Assembly: GCA_903858105.1 (NCBI GenBank) | Contig: CAIOHN010000138.1 | Coordinates: 1-33,825 of the forward strand | Direction of reading: 5' to 3' | DNA length: 33,825 nucleotides | From: an uncultured Pseudomonadota bacterium | GTDB lineage: Bacteria; Pseudomonadota; Gammaproteobacteria; Methylococcales; Methylomonadaceae | Shown: piece after piece, positions 23,254 to 31,498 of the stretch | Numbering within the stretch: the stretch's first letter is position 1 | How the letters are laid out: each line of letters opens with the position of its first letter | Notes under the pieces: generated by a model | The model's database searches: none | What the model saw: only the letters and a program-made list of their open reading frames with translations | Told to the model about the DNA's origin: nothing | Translations under genes and position numbers: made by a program

Positions 23254-24231
23254 TTACAAAAACAACCCATCAATCGGCGAAGATGCCGAGGCAAAACGTT
23301 TGCGCGGCATACGACCGGCCAGAAAGGCTTCGCGGCCGGCTTCTATGCCTTTTTTCATGGCGGAGGCCATCAACACCGGGTTTTTAGCGGCAGCGATGGC
23401 GGTGTTCATCAATACGCCGGCGCAGCCCAATTCCATGGCAATCGCCGCATCCGAGGCAGTGCCGACACCGGCATCCACCAAAATAGGCACTTTGGCGTTT
23501 TCGACGATAGTCAAAATATTGTACGGGTTGCGGATACCCAAACCGGAACCAATCGGCGCGGCCAGTGGCATGACCGCAACGCAGCCTATCTCTTCCAGGC
23601 GTTTGGCGGCAATCGGGTCGTCGTTGGTGTAAACCATCACGTCAAAACCGTCTTTTACCAGCAATTCGGCGGCGACATAGGTTTCTGCGACATCCGGGAA
23701 TAAGGTCAGCTGATCGGCCAGCACTTCCAATTTGACCAGTTTGTGCCCACCTAACAGTTCGCGCGCCAAACGGCAGGTGCGTACCGCGTCGTCGGCGGTG
23801 TAGCAGCCGGCGGTATTGGGCAGGATGGTATATTTGTCCGGCGAAATCACATCCAGCAAACTCGGCTCGCCAGGGTTTTGACCGATGTTGGTGCGGCGAA
23901 TGGCAACGGTGATGATCTCTGCACCGCTGGCTTCGGTCGCCAGACGGGTTTCTTCCAGATCTTTATATTTACCGGAGCCGACCAATAGCCGCGAGTGGTA
24001 AATTTTACCGGCCAGCGTAAAAAAATCGTCTTGTCCGCCGCCGATGGCTTGCACGATTTCCAGACGGTCATCGGCTTGCAAGCGCTGACTAGCGTGTTGG
24101 GTGTAGGGCAGTATATCTTTGTTCAATTCCACGGCGATACGCTTGCCAGTCAAACCCAAATCGGCAATTACGTCAGCAACTGTGGCGTTTTCGCCGTATT
24201 CGCGATTGTCGCCATTGACCTGTATTTTCAT
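23254..24231 (-). CDS. thiSG: ThiS-ThiG fusion: sulfur carrier and thiazole synthase
   Basis: Makes the thiazole phosphate of thiamine from deoxyxylulose phosphate, dehydroglycine and ThiS-bound sulfur. The 325-residue chain has a ThiS ubiquitin-like domain (1-66, ending QAIGGG) joined through QDDF to a complete ThiG (about 69-325) with the VKLEVLAD strand that carries the Schiff-base lysine, APIGSGLGI, and [12 protein letters not shown]. The oddity is that ThiS normally needs a free C-terminal Gly-Gly for adenylation; here Gly64-66 is internal, so cleavage or another chemistry is implied. This fused form is known in a group of proteobacteria (annotated as bifunctional ThiS/ThiG). It overlaps the aroG-type stop by 4 nt (ATGA). 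Confidence 0.95.
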   Translation of the reverse strand: MKIQVNGDNREYGENATVADVIADLGLTGKRIAVELNKDILPYTQHASQRLQADDRLEIVQAIGGGQDDFFTLAGKIYHSRLLVGSGKYKDLEETRLATEASGAEIITVAIRRTNIGQNPGEPSLLDVISPDKYTILPNTAGCYTADDAVRTCRLARELLGGHKLVKLEVLADQLTLFPDVAETYVAAELLVKDGFDVMVYTNDDPIAAKRLEEIGCVAVMPLAAPIGSGLGIRNPYNILTIVENAKVPILVDAGVGTASDAAIAMELGCAGVLMNTAIAAAKNPVLMASAMKKGIEAGREAFLAGRMPRKRFASASSPIDGLFL

Positions 24232-25310
24232 GCTGTTAAACCTTGCTTTTTAGTGCGGCGGCGTTGTACTGCGCCTGCCAAATCATGGAGTAATTTAACG
24301 CTGTCATCCCACGCCAGACAGGCATCGGTAATACTTTGTCCAAAAACTAAAGGCTTGCCGTCTTCGACATCCTGGCGACCGCCCACCAAATGGCTTTCTA
24401 CCATGGCGCCGATGATGCGGCTATCGCCTTGTCTGATTTGCCCGGACACGTCTTGCGCCACCAGCATTTGCCGTTCGTATTTTTTCAGGCTGTTGGCGTG
24501 ACTGAAATCGATCATGATGTTGGGACGCAGACCGGCTTTTTGCAGGCCTTCGGCTACTTGGTCGACGCTGACTTCGTCATAATTAGGTCTGTCGTTGCCG
24601 CCACGCAGAATGATATGCGCGTCTTCGTTGCCGCGCGTCGAGAAAATCGCCGAACGGCCTTCTTTGGTTAAGGACAGAAAATGGTGTGGGCTCATCGCCG
24701 CATTGATCGCGTCGATAGCGATTTTGATGCCACCGTCTGTGGCATTTTTAAAACCGACCGGGCACGACAATCCAGAAGCCAGTTCGCGATGCACCTGACT
24801 TTCTGTAGTACGCGCACCTATCGCGCCCCAGGAAATCAAATCGGATACATATTGCGGGGTGATCAAATCCAGATATTCGGTAGCAGCCGGCACACCCAGA
24901 TTATTAACGTCCGACAATAACTGCCGGGCCATATGCAAACCCTTGTTAATGTTAAAACTGGAGTTTAAATCCGGGTCGTTGATCAGGCCTTTCCAGCCCA
25001 CAGTGGTGCGCGGCTTTTCAAAATACACCCGCATCACGATCACCAGATCGTTTTGCAACTCATCCATCACGTCTTTCAAACGGCGGGCATATTCGACAGC
25101 CGCAGCCGGATCGTGGATCGAGCAGGGGCCGATAATCACCAGCAATCTATCGTCGTCACCGGTAAGTATGTTGTGAATCGCTGCCCGTGTGTGCAGGATG
25201 GTCTCTGCAGCCCGCTCGGTCATTGGGATTTCTTCATGAACCTGAATCGGCGCTACCACGTCCTTGGTTTCACAAATTCTTAAATCATCGGTGTTATAGT
25301 TAATTGGCAT
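24228..25310 (-). CDS. aroG: 3-deoxy-7-phosphoheptulonate (DAHP) synthase, AroF/G/H type
   Basis: First step of the shikimate pathway: phosphoenolpyruvate plus erythrose 4-phosphate gives DAHP. A 360-residue class I (AroG-like) enzyme with [47 protein letters not shown], and the C-terminal [10 protein letters not shown] and [10 protein letters not shown] metal/substrate motifs. ATG 25310 is used; an upstream TTG in a poor context is not needed. It is the first gene of a minus-strand run coupled to thiSG. Which amino acid inhibits it (Phe, Tyr, Trp) cannot be told here. Confidence 0.95.
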   Translation of the reverse strand: MPINYNTDDLRICETKDVVAPIQVHEEIPMTERAAETILHTRAAIHNILTGDDDRLLVIIGPCSIHDPAAAVEYARRLKDVMDELQNDLVIVMRVYFEKPRTTVGWKGLINDPDLNSSFNINKGLHMARQLLSDVNNLGVPAATEYLDLITPQYVSDLISWGAIGARTTESQVHRELASGLSCPVGFKNATDGGIKIAIDAINAAMSPHHFLSLTKEGRSAIFSTRGNEDAHIILRGGNDRPNYDEVSVDQVAEGLQKAGLRPNIMIDFSHANSLKKYERQMLVAQDVSGQIRQGDSRIIGAMVESHLVGGRQDVEDGKPLVFGQSITDACLAWDDSVKLLHDLAGAVQRRRTKKQGLTA

Positions 25311-25417
25311 GACACTCAGCAATAAGCTTTCAGTAGATGGATTAAGCGACCATTTTAACCGTTTTGCCGCGTCGATGTTACAAAGTAATGCCGAAGCCCA
25401 CTTGAGAAAATCTGGAT

Positions 25418-26212
25418 ATGACTGACGACAGACCTATTAAACGCTGCTTGACCGTGTGCCTGGCGCAATCGTTTGAATTTGCCCGCTTGCGAGAAAAACT
25501 CCTCGATACCACCCGCGCGCAGTTGTTTAGAAACGCGCTGGTGATCGACTACAAAACCGGTTGCGCCATTGTATTTGCCTATGGGGTCATGGTTTGCTGG
25601 AATGTCAATCTCGACGACCGCCACGCCTTGCAGGACTTGCTACTGGATTACGCGATCAAGCCGGACGCCGAACCGCAAGAGGATAATTTTAGCTACGAAG
25701 TGGGTTGCGAAAATGACCGCTTTCAGCACGATCATATAGAACTGCAATCCGCCGATTTTAAAGTGCTGTTGGCGCTATCGCATGCCATGGCGCAATCGAT
25801 CAAACTGGCTGCGTTTGAAGGCCACGCCATAGATACCATTCGCGCCACCAGCCATTTGCCGCAATCCTTGGCACGAGAAGGCAAAATCAAGCTTAACCGC
25901 AAAACTATGGCGATGATTCGCGGGCAGTTATTTCTGACCAAAAGCGACATCATTTTAAATTACGACCTGCTGGATACGCCCGAGTTTTTCTGGGAGCACC
26001 CGGAATATCAACAGATTTATTCCATGGCCGCCAATTACCTGGAAATCCAGCAGCGCACCGATGTGCTATCCAAAAAACTGGAAACGATTCATGAGCTGTT
26101 AGAAATGCTGGCCGACGAGCAAAAGCACCAGCATTCATCGACTTTAGAATGGATCATCATCTGGTTGATTGCGGTAGAGATTGTGATGTCGATTTTGGAT
26201 AAAGTGTTTTGA
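25418..26212 (+). CDS. RMD1/YagE family (DUF155) membrane-anchored protein
   Basis: A 264-residue protein of the RMD1/DUF155 family. Core features seen are the FELARL-like AQSFEFARLREKL, AIVFAYGVMVCWNV, a KVLLALSHAMAQSIKLAAFE stretch, and the FFWEHPEYQQIYSMAANYLEI segment followed by a heptad-rich helix (about 210-240). A C-terminal membrane helix (LEWIIIWLIAVEIVMSILD) ends the protein, the normal topology. Eukaryotic members sit in mitochondria and affect translation or meiosis; bacterial function is unknown. It is divergent from the DAHP synthase. Confidence 0.9.
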   Translation: MTDDRPIKRCLTVCLAQSFEFARLREKLLDTTRAQLFRNALVIDYKTGCAIVFAYGVMVCWNVNLDDRHALQDLLLDYAIKPDAEPQEDNFSYEVGCENDRFQHDHIELQSADFKVLLALSHAMAQSIKLAAFEGHAIDTIRATSHLPQSLAREGKIKLNRKTMAMIRGQLFLTKSDIILNYDLLDTPEFFWEHPEYQQIYSMAANYLEIQQRTDVLSKKLETIHELLEMLADEQKHQHSSTLEWIIIWLIAVEIVMSILDKVF

Positions 26213-26348
26213 CAGTATTCACTGACATCGCGCACAATCTAGCTACCGATTAAGCTGATTCTTACGGCATCGGTAGATAATAGCAACGCTGTTTCCAAGC
26301 TCCAGAAAGGACTCAATCCAGCACTCACCATTTGAAAAGGAAAAAACA

Positions 26349-27023
26349 GTGAAAAGACTCGCCAAACTACTAGCCGTTTTATTACTCTCGTCGACCGCAA
26401 ATGCCGCGCAACAGCTGAGCTACAACGGTCATTTGCTTACTGATTCCGGTAATTTTCATGTCGGCGATACGTTTGCAGGCCAATTTAGCTTTAATCCGGA
26501 CTCACCGGATTTAAGTGCATACCAAACGCCGCCGAATGTATCGAGCCCGCGTATCGAATTAAGCTATTTGCATAAGCAATCGTCGTCCATAGCCATTAAC
26601 AAGGAACCGGCCTTGCTGGGCAACTACAAAATTGAAGTGCATTTTGAAAACGACTTTACGCTTACCCAAGCCATGATCAATGGCATCGGCCTTAATGGCA
26701 GAGTAGCGGCTGGCACTTATGACATGGCAGACATTAGCGATAGTAGCAACGACCCGGCGTCGATCAATACTACCTATACAATTATGGCCTTGTTTGCCCA
26801 AGACACTTTCACGGCTACCGATATTGAAACCCAGAACTATCAGGGCATTTTTGACACAGACTTACAGCCGGTGTTTTATGCATTTCAAATCCGCTCAGCC
26901 GGGAATGTCTCTATCGGCTCGATTGATCATTATGCCATAGCCGCAGTGCCGCTACCTGGCGCAGTTTGGCTGTTTGGCTCAGCATTTGCCGGCCTGGCTT
27001 GGCGGTCCCGTCGATCGGCTTAG
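26349..27023 (+). CDS. VPLPA-CTERM exported protein, paralogue 1
   Basis: A 224-residue secreted protein. It has a Sec signal (about 1-19, ending STANA) and a C-terminal sorting tail VPLPGAVWLFGSAFAGLAW then RSRR (200-224), the tripartite motif-helix-basic layout of PEP-CTERM variants recognised by exosortase/EpsH. The body, starting QQLSYNGHLLTDSG with DTFAGQFSFNPDSPD, matches the protein at 28195-28917, so they are paralogues. No function is known. Start GTG 26349 has AAGGA upstream. The body may be a beta-rich domain. Confidence 0.85.
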   Translation: MKRLAKLLAVLLLSSTANAAQQLSYNGHLLTDSGNFHVGDTFAGQFSFNPDSPDLSAYQTPPNVSSPRIELSYLHKQSSSIAINKEPALLGNYKIEVHFENDFTLTQAMINGIGLNGRVAAGTYDMADISDSSNDPASINTTYTIMALFAQDTFTATDIETQNYQGIFDTDLQPVFYAFQIRSAGNVSIGSIDHYAIAAVPLPGAVWLFGSAFAGLAWRSRRSA

Positions 27024-27228
27024 AGATTTAAATTGCCCTGGCGATTGTGGCTAGCGGCTTTTAACAAAAAATATCCTGCAGATTAGATACTCCAGCCTGA
27101 TAGTCAATTCGCTATAAAGTAAACAGGCTGGCAATCGTCAAACGTTGCGATAATCTTTGCCGCTGGAAAATCTTGCACAAAGTCCGCTCACTTTTCAAGT
27201 TAGAATGCTATAGTTTATTCTGCAAGCG

Positions 27229-27272
27229 AAACGACGCCGTTTCAGGGCACACCCAAGCGCCCTGCGTCGTTT
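27229..27272 (+). promoter_or_regulatory. Extended hairpin in the leader of the 27301 gene
   Basis: AAACGACG (27229-27236) pairs with CGTCGTTT (27265-27272), and inside it CAGGGC (27243-27248) pairs with GCCCTG (27259-27264), leaving a 6-nt bulge and a 10-nt loop. It is 28 bp before the ATG, just after a TATAGT at 27209-27214 that could be a -10. It may be a 5'-leader structure, or an operator shared by exported surface proteins; it is absent before the two paralogues. Confidence 0.45.
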
Positions 27273-27300
27273 ATTACCTGCTCGATAAGGAGACCAACCG

Positions 27301-28017
27301 ATGAAAACAAACAAAATATTTTGTGCTTTAATGCTGTCATTATTACTAAACCAACAGGCAAACGCTGGCTTGGTGAATGGCAGCTTTGAAACGGGTGACT
27401 ATTTTGGCTGGACATTATTTGAAGATAGCGACCTTAAAGAAAACGGCACCTGGGGCATTGCTCGCAGCGGCGATACCATACACAAAAATGACAGCACCTT
27501 TGATTTCTACGACCGCGTTTACGTTACGCAAGAGGCAAACGACCTGCCGCTTACTTATGTGGCAACAGACGGAAACTTTTTGGCCTACCAATTGCAAAAT
27601 GGCGTCCAGGCCCATCGCATGTATCAAGACTTAACGCTGGATCGCGGTCCACAGACCTTATCCTGGGATATGCTCTACAACAATCGCAGTGCGAGTTTTG
27701 ATCTGGTTTCTCAGTTCATTACCATCCAGGTTTTAGATACTTCCGATAATTTGCTGGCCACTTTGTTTAGAACCTATGAGGGTGATGCCTTATCGACACC
27801 GATGACCAGTTATTCAGCAGATATTTCGGCGTTTGCCGGCCAGACTATCCGGCTGGACGTGACCATGATGGTCAAGGCCAATTACCTTGATGCTGCTTAC
27901 GATAACTTTAAAATCACAAACGTGGTGCCGTTGCCTGCCAGCGCCTGGCTATTTGGCGGAGCGTTAGCTGGCTTGTTTGGGTTCACACTCAAAAAATCAA
28001 GCACAATCGCCCTATAA
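27301..28017 (+). CDS. VPLPA-CTERM exported protein, jelly-roll type
   Basis: A 238-residue secreted protein with a signal peptide (about 1-22, ending QANA) and a tail VPLPASAWLFGGALAGLFGF with Lys-Lys (from 209). The body opens LVNGSFETGDYFGWTL, the start of carbohydrate-binding or discoidin-like jelly-roll domains, and ends QTIRLDVTMMVKANYLDAAYD, the usual closing strands. It probably binds a glycan or matrix outside the cell. A GGAG (27288-27291) lies before ATG 27301. It is unrelated in body to its two neighbours. Confidence 0.85.
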   Translation: MKTNKIFCALMLSLLLNQQANAGLVNGSFETGDYFGWTLFEDSDLKENGTWGIARSGDTIHKNDSTFDFYDRVYVTQEANDLPLTYVATDGNFLAYQLQNGVQAHRMYQDLTLDRGPQTLSWDMLYNNRSASFDLVSQFITIQVLDTSDNLLATLFRTYEGDALSTPMTSYSADISAFAGQTIRLDVTMMVKANYLDAAYDNFKITNVVPLPASAWLFGGALAGLFGFTLKKSSTIAL

Positions 28018-28194
28018 GACACCCCTCGCAGCGTAAGCAATAGGAGCTGTTAATTGTGGGCTCGTCCAATCTAACGGTTAGGGAAACAACCTGGCTCAGC
28101 TTGGCAGGATAGTCACTGTTTATTTGTTTGACTCCACACCCAATCCTGACCAAGGTTTGTTCAGGGTCACTATCACACTGAAACTTCAAAAATA

Positions 28195-28917
28195 ATGAAT
28201 AAAATAACCTGCCTATTTACATTGATATTGTTTTCAGCATCTGCCAATGCTGCGCAAAAACTCAGCTTTACCGGTCACTTGGTTCACGCCACTGGCGACC
28301 TTGGCGTAGGTGACAGTTTTTCTGGACAATTTACTTTTAACCCGGAAACACCTGACACCCAAGGTTACCTGCCTAATATTCCCGGCCTTGATTCGGCAAC
28401 CCGCCAATATTTTCAGACTTACGCGCAAAACCAATCATCATCAATCAGTTTTAACGACGGACAGCCAATAGCTGGCACTCAAGAAATCGGCTGGTCGTTG
28501 GTCGATAATCAGCAAATAACCCTGTCATCACCTGCGGTTGGTGCAATACTCTCCAGTGCTAATCCATTAACAAATTATGTCCGCCCAGGCACTTATGATG
28601 TGATGTTTCTTAAATCCAGCTACCCGTCGCCGCAACCCAGCCCAAATCCGTTTGGAGACTTTAATCCCGGTACAATTTTTGGGATTACCGCATTTTTTGC
28701 CCCGAATACGTTTACGCTAGATGGTATTAATTCGCCAGGCTACCAAAATATTTTTGCAAACCAGCCAATATTTTTAGGCTTTGAGGTTTACGGCTTGGCT
28801 AGTAACGCCCTAGGCGTCTTCGACTCCACCGTAACGTCGGTGCCTCTACCTGGGGCTGGCTGGCTATTTGGCTCGGCGCTGGCCGGTCTGGCGTTACGGC
28901 TAGGCAAACGCAGATAG
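28195..28917 (+). CDS. VPLPA-CTERM exported protein, paralogue 2
   Basis: A 240-residue secreted protein with a signal (about 1-18, ending ASANA) and tail VPLPGAGWLFGSALAGLALR then GKRR (216-240). Its N-terminal half, QKLSFTGHLVHATGD and DSFSGQFTFNPETPD, aligns with the 26349 protein, so the pair arose by duplication with the 27301 gene between. It carries a proline-rich insert (YPSPQPSPNPFGD) missing from the other. No good Shine-Dalgarno precedes ATG 28195. The last 18 nt overlap the convergent cobC gene. Confidence 0.85.
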   Translation: MNKITCLFTLILFSASANAAQKLSFTGHLVHATGDLGVGDSFSGQFTFNPETPDTQGYLPNIPGLDSATRQYFQTYAQNQSSSISFNDGQPIAGTQEIGWSLVDNQQITLSSPAVGAILSSANPLTNYVRPGTYDVMFLKSSYPSPQPSPNPFGDFNPGTIFGITAFFAPNTFTLDGINSPGYQNIFANQPIFLGFEVYGLASNALGVFDSTVTSVPLPGAGWLFGSALAGLALRLGKRR

Positions 28918-29904
28918 CGATTTAATCTCTGGTTGAGCCAAGGCCTGCGCCAATCTATGCCAGGCCGACTCATCCACAGGCAATCCAAAGCGCAAACTGG
29001 CGGGATCGTCAAACAAACGCGTCAAAATGCCTTGCTTGGCTAACTGCTGATGCAAAGCCGCCGCCTTATCGACTTTAAGCCATTGAAACAAATCACAACC
29101 GCCGCTTGGCGGCCAACCGTTATCACTTAGCAATTGTTTGAGCCTTTGCTGCTGTAGTTTTAACGATACTGCCGTGTCTTGTTGCCATTGCCGATCAGCC
29201 AAAGCCATTGCGGCCACATGCCGACCTGGATGACTAATCGGCCAAGGCCCCAAGTGCTCGGCCATGCGCTGCAATACAGTCGGCTCGGCGATCACAAAAC
29301 CGCAACGGATGCCTGCCAGACCGAAAAACTTACCGATTGAACGCAGAACGATTAACCCTGGCCTGACCGGAAGTGCCGCCAAGCTGTATTCCGGCGTGCT
29401 GTCGATAAAGGATTCATCGACCACCAAGCAGCCGCCGCGCCTGCTGAGTATTGCCTGCCATTGCAATAATTGCTCGACACGCCAGCGTTTGCCGGTGGGA
29501 TTATTTGGATTGATCAACACCAGCACATCCAGTTCGTCCAATTCAGCGTCAATAGCGGCGGCATCGATAACCCGTACCTGATGACCCGCTTTGCGCCAGG
29601 CGGCAGCATGCTCGGCATAAGCGGGATGCAAAACACCCACCCGTGAGACAGGCCGCAACAAAGGCAAGCTTTGAATCGCCGCTTGCGAGCCAGCTACTGC
29701 TAATAAGGAGTCGTTTTGATAGTAAGCACGAGCGGCTGGCAATAGTATATCGTCGTCTTCCGGTAGACGCTGCCAGCATGCGGCAGGTATTGCCGACACC
29801 GGCCAAGCCTGAGGATTGATGCCGGTGGATAAATCCAGCCAGTCGCTTAAGGGGATATTGTATTGGCTTGCAGCCCGGCGCAAGCGGCCGCCGTGTTCAA
29901 GCAA
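28900..29904 (-). CDS. cobC: Threonine-phosphate decarboxylase, CobC/CobD type
   Basis: A PLP enzyme that decarboxylates L-threonine phosphate to (R)-1-aminopropan-2-yl phosphate, the linker of the cobalamin nucleotide loop. The 334-residue fold-type I aminotransferase shows LDLSTGINP, VLINPNNPTGKRW, and the PLP lysine in RSIGKFFGLAGIRCGF. A TTG at 29904 is the best start: it gives the family opening MLEHGGRLRRAA and has GGGAG six bases upstream; a TTG six codons earlier lacks this. It overlaps cbiB by 8 nt, and the 3' end overlaps the convergent VPLPA gene. Confidence 0.9.
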   Translation of the reverse strand: MLEHGGRLRRAASQYNIPLSDWLDLSTGINPQAWPVSAIPAACWQRLPEDDDILLPAARAYYQNDSLLAVAGSQAAIQSLPLLRPVSRVGVLHPAYAEHAAAWRKAGHQVRVIDAAAIDAELDELDVLVLINPNNPTGKRWRVEQLLQWQAILSRRGGCLVVDESFIDSTPEYSLAALPVRPGLIVLRSIGKFFGLAGIRCGFVIAEPTVLQRMAEHLGPWPISHPGRHVAAMALADRQWQQDTAVSLKLQQQRLKQLLSDNGWPPSGGCDLFQWLKVDKAAALHQQLAKQGILTRLFDDPASLRFGLPVDESAWHRLAQALAQPEIKSLSAFA

Positions 29905-30814
29905 GCGCGTCTCCCGCAGCAATTAAAATCAGCCACAACACCAGGGTTTGATACATAAATCGCCACGAGCGAACCATATCTGCGTTTTCTGGATTGCGTT
30001 CGCCACCAAACCAGGGCTTTTGTTTGAATTGACCGTGATAGAAAGCCGGGCCTCCCAATCTTAGCCCTAAAGCGCCAGCCCCTGCCGTCATTACCGGCCC
30101 GGCGTTTGGGCTATCCAGCAAATGTGCTTGTTTGCGCCACGCCGCCAAAGCACAGCTGGTATTTCCCAGCAAGGCATAGCTGACAGCGGTCAATCTGGCC
30201 GGCAGCCAGTTCAATAAATCATCAAACCGCGCCGCCGCCCAGCCAAAATACAGATAACGGGGATTTTTATAGCCCCACATCGCATCCAGGGTATTGCTTA
30301 AGCGATACAGTACCGCACCTATCGGCCCTGCCAGCGCAAACCAAAACAAGGGCACAAATACCGCATCGGCACCGTTTTCTAAAACTGATTCTATAGCTGC
30401 CTGCCGCACTTGCAGCTCGGTCATAGTGTCGGTTTGGCGACTGACGATTTTGCCGACTTTCAGCCTGGCCGATTGTAAATCTTCGTTACATAAGGCTTGA
30501 TAAATGGCTTGGGCATGTTGCTGCAAACTGCGCGCGGCAATGCAGAAATACAACACAACTGCCTCTATGAACAGGTTTAGCACCGGCCAATCGGTTAGCT
30601 TTATCAGACACAGCAAAGCCGGTGTCAGGGCAATCAATACCGCCATAACACCACTCAATCGCTGCTGCACTGGCGATTGCCCAACGACCAATAGCTGCCG
30701 TTCGATAGTACTAACCCAACGACCAAACATAACCAGCGGGTGCCAGGCATTGCGCGGCTCGCCCAGCCAATAGTCCAGTGCGACGGCCAGCAGAATGGTA
30801 AGCGTAAGGGTCAT
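29897..30814 (-). CDS. cbiB: Adenosylcobinamide-phosphate synthase CbiB/CobD
   Basis: Inner-membrane enzyme that joins the aminopropanol phosphate to adenosylcobyric acid. The 305-residue protein starts with a hydrophobic segment, then DYWLGEPRNAWHPLVMFGRW (the family core), RSLQQHAQAIYQAL, YRLSNTLDAMWGYKNPRYL, and GNTSCALAAW. About five membrane helices are visible. Its product partner CobC is encoded next and overlaps it. The gene belongs to the riboswitch-led minus-strand group, though an inverted repeat and about 95 bp separate it from btuM. Confidence 0.95.
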   Translation of the reverse strand: MTLTLTILLAVALDYWLGEPRNAWHPLVMFGRWVSTIERQLLVVGQSPVQQRLSGVMAVLIALTPALLCLIKLTDWPVLNLFIEAVVLYFCIAARSLQQHAQAIYQALCNEDLQSARLKVGKIVSRQTDTMTELQVRQAAIESVLENGADAVFVPLFWFALAGPIGAVLYRLSNTLDAMWGYKNPRYLYFGWAAARFDDLLNWLPARLTAVSYALLGNTSCALAAWRKQAHLLDSPNAGPVMTAGAGALGLRLGGPAFYHGQFKQKPWFGGERNPENADMVRSWRFMYQTLVLWLILIAAGDALA

Positions 30815-30874
30815 GCTGCTAGTGGTTTGTGGAGAATTGCGCGATGATTGCGCCGGAAGGTCTATTGGAGCGGC

Positions 30875-30898
30875 TAGGGCGGAACGAATTCCGCCCTA
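30875..30898. repeat. 10-bp perfect hairpin between btuM and cbiB
   Basis: TAGGGCGGAA (30875-30884), a CGAA loop and TTCCGCCCTA (30889-30898). There is no T-run on either side, so it is not a standard rho-independent terminator; the unit GTAGGGCGGAA-type hairpin recurs in many proteobacterial intergenic regions, from memory. It may stabilise btuB-btuM mRNA relative to cbiB-cobC. Confidence 0.65.
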
Positions 30899-30908
30899 CG
30901 TTTATACC

Positions 30909-31481
30909 TTAAACAGCTTCGCGGCTTGCTTTAGCTGTAAACAGTGCTTTTACGACGCTGACCAAGCCAAAAATCACAACACCGTACATCAGTGTTGCGC
31001 TCAAGTAAGGCGGGTAATAAGTGGCAACACCATCCAAATACTGCGCCCATGAAGCATCGGGAGCACGACCAGACAATAGATAAAAACTGCCGTTGGAAAT
31101 CAGAAAAGCGCTGGACGTTGCCACAGTCAACGCGACAAATTGCTGCAACGCGCTAGCCGCTGACAAGCTTGAGAATTTTCTGCACCATTTGCCGGCCAGC
31201 CACATCGCGCCGTAAGAGCCAATTAAAAATCCATAAGCCGCAGACACGCAAAAATCGCTGACTCCCAGTTTGGTGATAGCCAAATAATCGATCAAACCTG
31301 CTTCAAGTAGCAGCGCGGCAAACAAATAGCGCCCGCCCAGCCACAATCCCGCAAAAAAGAACACGACCAGCGACGCATCAGGCAACGCGAAAGAGCTACC
31401 AAAATGATGAAAACGGGTCGCGGCCATTAATGCCATCAAGGCGACTGCGCCGGGTTTGACGGCAAGGCTAGGTTTATTCAT
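30909..31481 (-). CDS. btuM: BtuM-type cobalamin transporter (solitary ECF S-component-like)
   Basis: A 190-residue inner-membrane protein with about five to six helices. It carries FHHFG (24-28), LPDAS (33-37) and a Cys at position 78 in VSDFCVSAAYGF; BtuM of Thiobacillus denitrificans, as I recall, has the same motifs and uses a Cys near position 80 to bind cobalt of B12. BtuM proteins transport cobalamin or its decyanated form without an ECF energising module. Position between btuB and cbiB behind a B12 riboswitch fits. It is 18 bp after the btuB stop. Family assignment is from motif memory, not a search. Confidence 0.8.
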   Translation of the reverse strand: MNKPSLAVKPGAVALMALMAATRFHHFGSSFALPDASLVVFFFAGLWLGGRYLFAALLLEAGLIDYLAITKLGVSDFCVSAAYGFLIGSYGAMWLAGKWCRKFSSLSAASALQQFVALTVATSSAFLISNGSFYLLSGRAPDASWAQYLDGVATYYPPYLSATLMYGVVIFGLVSVVKALFTAKASREAV

Positions 31482-31498
31482 AAAGGCTCTCCCAAGAA

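Noticed and set aside
27120-27160. Sigma54-type promoter before the 27301 gene (TGGC...TTGC)
   Set aside because: The distance between the GG and GC elements is about 15 rather than the required 10 bases.
30875-30898. Rho-independent terminator between btuM and cbiB
   Set aside because: The stem is strong but no T-run follows on either strand, so it was listed as a repeat hairpin.
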